DNA of 64,000 nt, taken from the NCBI GenBank assembly GCA_017397105.1, contig JAFQKF010000048.1:1-64000 (forward strand), read 5' to 3'. This document shows positions 60,620 to 64,000 of the stretch, one piece after another. The translations under genes and the position numbers were made by a program. Position 1 is the stretch's first letter. Each line of letters begins with the position of its first letter. The notes under the pieces are model-generated. The model was not told the DNA's origin. It was given only the letters and a program-made list of their open reading frames with translations, and did not search any database. The stretch comes from Clostridia bacterium (GTDB lineage: Bacteria > Bacillota > Clostridia > Oscillospirales > Acutalibacteraceae).

Positions 60620-60883
60620 TCAGTCTGCAAAACCGGAATCAATAAGCTTTACAAGCTCGTCAACAGCATCCTCTTCGTCAGGACCGTTTGCGGCGATGCG
60701 AATCTGAGTGCCGCCAACAATACCGAGTGAAAGAACACCGAGAAGGCTCTTGGCGTTTACCTTGCGCTCATCCTTATCAATCCAGATAGAGGACTTGAAC
60801 TCGTTTGCTTTCTGAATAAAAAACGTAGCAGGGCGGGCATGGAGACCGACCTGATTCTGAACGGTGACATCTTTAACGTACAT
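60620..60883 (-). CDS. ptsH: HPr phosphocarrier protein
   Basis: An 87-residue HPr. GLHARPAT holds the active-site histidine near residue 15 and KSLLGVLSLG holds the regulatory serine near 46, so it can act both in PTS transfer and in catabolite control through HPr kinase. Unlike Crh, the histidine is kept. No PTS enzyme I or HPr kinase lies in the window. It has its own promoter and terminator. Confidence 0.93.
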   Translation of the reverse strand: MYVKDVTVQNQVGLHARPATFFIQKANEFKSSIWIDKDERKVNAKSLLGVLSLGIVGGTQIRIAANGPDEEDAVDELVKLIDSGFAD

Positions 60884-60920
60884 AATGAGCTATCTCCCAA
60901 AAACAAATTTTTACCCATAC

Positions 60921-60948
60921 ATTATAACACAAAACTTGTAATCGTCAA
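60921..60948 (-). promoter_or_regulatory. Promoter of the HPr gene
   Basis: Minus-strand TTGACG and TATAAT are 16 bases apart, about 37 bases before the ATG. Confidence 0.8.
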
Positions 60949-61123
60949 TGATTTCGGAGCGAGTTTATCGGCAGTTTTGAAAATTCGGCTTGTATTCCAA
61001 AACCGCTCAAAAATACACCTTGAAACTTTGTATATTTTGACTATGGAAAAATCAACAATTTGTAATGAATGCATAAAAAACTGTTGTTTTCAGGCAAACC
61101 CGTCGCAAAACGCAAGATTTTCT
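60949..61123. other. Intergenic stretch between HPr and nadE
   Basis: Between the two promoters I see no gene with a ribosome site. A 29-codon Cys-rich open frame begins at 61043 but has no ribosome site and runs into the nadE promoter. Confidence 0.6.
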
Positions 61124-61152
61124 TTGACATAACGTGCCGTGTAAGTTAAAAT
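61124..61152 (+). promoter_or_regulatory. Promoter of nadE
   Basis: TTGACA and TAAAAT are 17 bases apart, 39 bases before the ATG. Confidence 0.85.
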
Positions 61153-61191
61153 ATATAATAATATATAAATAATAGCAAGGAGAGGCAGTGT

Positions 61192-61929
61192 ATGTTTGAT
61201 GTTGCAAAGATTACCGCTGAAGTAGTGCAGTGGATAAGGGATTGGTTTGAGAAAAACGGAAAAGGCTGCAATGCGGTTTTAGGAATTTCGGGCGGTAAGG
61301 ACAGCAGCGTAACTGCCGCAATTTGTGTTGAGGCACTCGGCAAGGAGAGGGTTTTCGGTGTGCTCATGCCAAACGGTGAGCAGGCGGATATTGACGTTGC
61401 TCTTGCGCTTGTAAAACACCTTGATATTGATTACACGGTGATTAACATCAAAGAAGGCTATGACGGCATAATGAAAGCTGTTGAGGATGGCGTGGGCGAA
61501 ATGAGCCGCCAGTCGGTAATCAACCTTGCTCCCCGTATCCGCATGGCAACGCTTTATGCAGTTTCCCAGAGCAAAAACGGCAGAGTTGCAAACACCTGTA
61601 ATCTCTCTGAGGACTGGGTAGGATACTCAACCCGTTACGGCGACAGTGTAGGAGATTTCAGTCCGCTTTCACGCTTCACGGTAGATGAAGTAAAGCAGAT
61701 AGGCAGATATCTTGGCTTGCCGTCAATGTTTGTTGATAAGGTGCCCTCGGACGGGCTGTGCGGCAAAACGGACGAGGATAATCTCGGCTTTACTTACGCA
61801 GAGCTTGATAAATATATAAGAACAGGAGTCTGCGAAAATGAGCAGGTTAAAAACCGCATTGACAGACTTCACGAAATCAACAAATTCAAGCTTGAGCTTA
61901 TGCCTGTATTTGAATACAAACCCGAATAA
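61192..61929 (+). CDS. nadE: NH3-dependent NAD+ synthetase
   Basis: A 245-residue PP-loop enzyme. GISGGKDSSV near residue 30 binds ATP; NLAPRIRMATLYAVSQ and TCNLSEDWVGYSTRYGDSVGDF-type blocks (given in part) follow. It lacks a glutaminase domain, so ammonia is used to amidate nicotinic-acid adenine dinucleotide to NAD. AAGGAGAGG lies upstream of the ATG. Terminated by a shared hairpin. Confidence 0.95.
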   Translation: MFDVAKITAEVVQWIRDWFEKNGKGCNAVLGISGGKDSSVTAAICVEALGKERVFGVLMPNGEQADIDVALALVKHLDIDYTVINIKEGYDGIMKAVEDGVGEMSRQSVINLAPRIRMATLYAVSQSKNGRVANTCNLSEDWVGYSTRYGDSVGDFSPLSRFTVDEVKQIGRYLGLPSMFVDKVPSDGLCGKTDEDNLGFTYAELDKYIRTGVCENEQVKNRIDRLHEINKFKLELMPVFEYKPE

Positions 61930-61937
61930 AAATCAAA

Positions 61938-61978
61938 CCCGGAAATGCAAACAACGACTGCATTTCCGGGTGCTTTTT
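61938..61978. terminator. Bidirectional terminator after nadE
   Basis: CCCGGAAATGCA pairs with TGCATTTCCGGG, with T runs on both strands. It separates nadE from the lipoprotein gene. Confidence 0.92.
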
Positions 61979-62888
61979 ATGATATAAAGAATTCTGCGTT
62001 GTTCGTGAATGAAGCCTGCAGAGTGTAGGTGTAGCGGTAATAAATCAGAGAAACGGTGTAGGTTTTTGAGCCCTGATTCTTATCTGCCGCCACCATGGTG
62101 TAAGAGCCGTACTTATCAGTGTTTTCCGAAGTGTTTACGGCAAAACCTGCATCCCTGAGAGCCTGAACGTATTCATCAAACATAATTCCGTTCACTGCGC
62201 AGAAAGCGGCACCTTGTATAAAGTCCCAACGCCAGTTATGCTTATTGAAGCCTGAAGAGAAGCTTTTGGCTTTTCCGTTGATATCGTAGATTGACAACGT
62301 GCCTGCGCCCATATGAGCGGCATTGATATCGGGGAAAAACTCTGTTATTTCATCAGGCAGACCGAAATCCGCTTTAATGATATCGAGATACAGAAGGTAC
62401 TTGAACTCGTATGCGGTTACGTCAGCATCAAACTTTGAAATCAGTGCAAGATGCTCACCGTTTTGCCAGAAGCCCTCAGGCAGGTCAAACATTACCTGAC
62501 CGCCGAAATCCTCTTTATCATATATTATTGAGCTTCCGAACCAACCGTTGCTGAGAAGTCTGCCGTTGAGAAGGGTAATCTGCGCGGCGGTTGCGGTGAG
62601 CTGGATGCGGTAAAATTCACCCTGATAGCCGTAGTCATTCTCTGCATCGATAACTGAGGTGCTTATGATCTCAAAATCGCTGATGTCAGGGAAAGTGGCG
62701 GGTAAAAGGTCGTGGCGGAAGCCTACGTCTTGAGCGATAACGGTGTTATCCTGCTGTGTCTGAGCGGTTGTTGACGGGGAGGTAGTCTGTGCTGTTGAAG
62801 AGGTTTCGGCTTCGTTGCCGGAATCTGAGCACGAGCAAAGCGAAAAAATCATGCTGAGGCAAAGCAGAATACAAAAGAATCTTTTCAT
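61977..62888 (-). CDS. Hypothetical lipoprotein
   Basis: A 303-residue lipoprotein: a Lys/Arg start, hydrophobic stretch and the lipobox LCSC near residue 18, then a Ser/Thr/Gln-rich linker (about 20-48), then a domain of about 250 residues with many Phe, Tyr and Asp. No named family was recognised. Start at 62888 is chosen since the lipobox then lies at the usual distance; the upstream gene's stop is two bases before. It forms an operon with the helical enzyme upstream. Confidence 0.75.
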   Translation of the reverse strand: MKRFFCILLCLSMIFSLCSCSDSGNEAETSSTAQTTSPSTTAQTQQDNTVIAQDVGFRHDLLPATFPDISDFEIISTSVIDAENDYGYQGEFYRIQLTATAAQITLLNGRLLSNGWFGSSIIYDKEDFGGQVMFDLPEGFWQNGEHLALISKFDADVTAYEFKYLLYLDIIKADFGLPDEITEFFPDINAAHMGAGTLSIYDINGKAKSFSSGFNKHNWRWDFIQGAAFCAVNGIMFDEYVQALRDAGFAVNTSENTDKYGSYTMVAADKNQGSKTYTVSLIYYRYTYTLQASFTNNAEFFIS

Positions 62889-62890
62889 AA

Positions 62891-64000
62891 TCAGTCTCCG
62901 AGTAATCCGAAATATCTGCCCATCCAATAGGGAAGCAGATAAATTGTAGTTTCGTGGCTTGTCAAACCATGACCTCTTGTGATGGCGAATGGGCTTGCGT
63001 CAAAGTTGTTGACGGGCTTTTCGTCATAGGGGAGAGGCTCCTTGAGCTGTCTGGGTCCGTTATAGACCTCCTGACCCTCATCCCACACGAGGTCTGCCCT
63101 TGCTTCATTGCTGCAAAGAGGATATTCGATAAAATCAAGCGGAAGCTTTTCGAGGGATTCAACAGCTGTTTCAAGGTCACAGCAGTCGCCTGTGAATGCG
63201 CCGTAGATTATATTGAAAAACGGGCAACGCTCAATGCGTTCATATTCCCAGTGGTGCTTGAGTCCGAAGAGGTAATATGCGCGGATTTTCGGGTCATCCT
63301 CATAGCGGAGCAGAGTTGCGGCGGTGAGGAAGCCGAGGTGGTCATCGATATGATTGGAATGGGCGTCCTCCATTTTGTGCCTTGCACAGTTGAGGGCGTA
63401 ATGCTCTTCATCAATAAGACGTCTGTATTCCCTGATATATTTTTCGTCGCCCGACATATGATAGCATACCTTGAGCATGCAGAGCATCTCATAGGAATTT
63501 ATGCCGCGCTCCCAACGCCACATATCGTCACGGTTAAGCAAATCGGGATTCCACCTTGCCCAGGTGGTGGGAAGACCGTCGGCATCGCAAAGGGTGTATC
63601 CGTGCTCAAGGATGTGGTCGGTAATGGAGCAGGCAACCTTTGAGATTTCCTCTTTTTCGGCGTCGTCTGCGCACAAATCGTAGTAATAAGAAAGTCCGAA
63701 GAAGTGACCCGAGGTTTCATCGCTGGAGGTTTCGCCCTTCCATTCAAGCTCGCCGTTTTCATCCTTGGTGAGATGCCATTCGGGGTCGCCGTTGCCGAAT
63801 AAATCCTCGCCGGGGCGGCGGTAGGCTCTTGCAGGGAAACCGTCAATGCCCGTGATGTAAGTAAGCTTGAGCAGTGCTTTAAGGGATTTCCTTGCATTCT
63901 CAAGAGCTTCACTGTCACCCGTTACGGCATATCTGCAAGCCTCAGCTGCTATGTAAGAGCCTGTCCACAGACCGTCGTTATCGGTAATTCCGGGGAAGCC
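62891..64000 (-). CDS. Alpha-helical (possible (alpha/alpha)6) enzyme, 5' end beyond window
   Basis: The reading frame is open from 64000 through 62891, 369 codons plus stop, so the gene starts beyond the window. It has repeated Trp/His/Asp-rich helical segments: TDNDGLWTGSYIAAEACRYA, then WARWNPDLLNRDDMWRWERG and HSNHIDDHLGFLTAATLLRY, like (alpha/alpha)6-barrel glycan enzymes and their relatives. I do not know its family or substrate. Its stop lies two bases before the lipoprotein start, so they are probably coupled. Confidence 0.65.
   Translation of the reverse strand, partial: GFPGITDNDGLWTGSYIAAEACRYAVTGDSEALENARKSLKALLKLTYITGIDGFPARAYRRPGEDLFGNGDPEWHLTKDENGELEWKGETSSDETSGHFFGLSYYYDLCADDAEKEEISKVACSITDHILEHGYTLCDADGLPTTWARWNPDLLNRDDMWRWERGINSYEMLCMLKVCYHMSGDEKYIREYRRLIDEEHYALNCARHKMEDAHSNHIDDHLGFLTAATLLRYEDDPKIRAYYLFGLKHHWEYERIERCPFFNIIYGAFTGDCCDLETAVESLEKLPLDFIEYPLCSNEARADLVWDEGQEVYNGPRQLKEPLPYDEKPVNNFDASPFAITRGHGLTSHETTIYLLPYWMGRYFGLLGD

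Noticed and set aside
61043-61132. 29-codon Cys-rich open frame (starts MEKSTICNECIKNCC)
   Set aside because: No ribosome site, and its end overlaps the -35 of the nadE promoter; probably chance.

Overview
The window looks like a chromosomal segment of a Gram-positive, low-to-mid GC member of the Clostridia, most likely an Oscillospirales/Ruminococcaceae-type gut bacterium. Support: strong GGAGG ribosome sites with frequent TTG/GTG starts, the yaaQ(darA)-holB-yaaT cluster, a SpoIID protein and a SigH-like sigma factor, Firmicutes-type rpmG-secE-nusG and rplK-rplA / L10-leader-rplJ-rplL blocks, an HPr, a Cheo-type LexA box, tandem ARG boxes, and many ferredoxin-like oxidoreductases typical of anaerobes. 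The placement is inferred from gene content only. No phage, IS element, CRISPR array or rRNA was seen.

Layout. 1-4.2 kb: a structured 5' element, DUF896, TtcA-like, dCTP deaminase, an ApgM-type phosphoglycerate mutase/proposed homoserine kinase, and O-acetylhomoserine sulfhydrylase. 4.2-10.7 kb (minus strand): a small 2x[4Fe-4S] ferredoxin, yaaT, holB, the c-di-AMP receptor darA, a short QueG-like protein, an AEC transporter, a membrane protein and citrate synthase. 10.8-17.5 kb: SpoIID, a NagD-like HAD phosphatase, queT behind a probable preQ1-I-like riboswitch, a ferredoxin-tailed aldo/keto reductase, a peptidoglycan-binding protein, an SOS-controlled DinB, a SigH-like sigma factor, an aberrant tRNA-like sequence and a zinc-ribbon protein. 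17.6-24.8 kb: a HAD phosphatase, an aminotransferase, trpS, argG (two ARG boxes), argH and alanine racemase. 24.9-30.1 kb: a calcineurin-like phosphoesterase, a 727-residue unassigned TIM-barrel-like protein, and an iolJ-like/iolC-like pair.

30.2-34.4 kb is accessory in character: tRNA-Arg(CCG), an AT-rich inverted-repeat segment with a four-helix-bundle gene and a phosphoesterase, an eroded coding remnant, a LytTR-DUF3021 pair, and an ECF sigma/anti-sigma-like pair. 34.5-42 kb: SulP, a second ECF sigma factor with a 63-residue anti-sigma-like stub, PlsC, and a giant activase/dehydratase-like system split into two genes. 42-53.3 kb: a lipoprotein-MBOAT-DHHW acylation cluster, a GH78-like enzyme, and two GPH sugar symporters flanking two membrane proteins with zinc ribbons. 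53.5-57.2 kb: translation and transcription housekeeping genes with leaders. 57.2-64 kb: a coiled-coil protein, rsmD, uvrC, HPr, nadE, a lipoprotein and the 3' part of an alpha-helical enzyme running off the window.

Regulation is unusually readable in the sequence: 14 good -35/-10 promoters, a LexA box overlapping the dinB start region, tandem 21-bp-spaced ARG boxes at argG, a preQ1-like aptamer at queT, the L10 leader with its attenuator, and many intrinsic terminators. No single wholly new system can be proven from sequence alone. The best candidates for a second look are the GPH-transporter/zinc-ribbon membrane module (47.6-53.3 kb), the aberrant tRNA-like element, the preQ1-like leader with an extra hairpin, and the twin GTGG..CCAC leaders of rplK and rplA.
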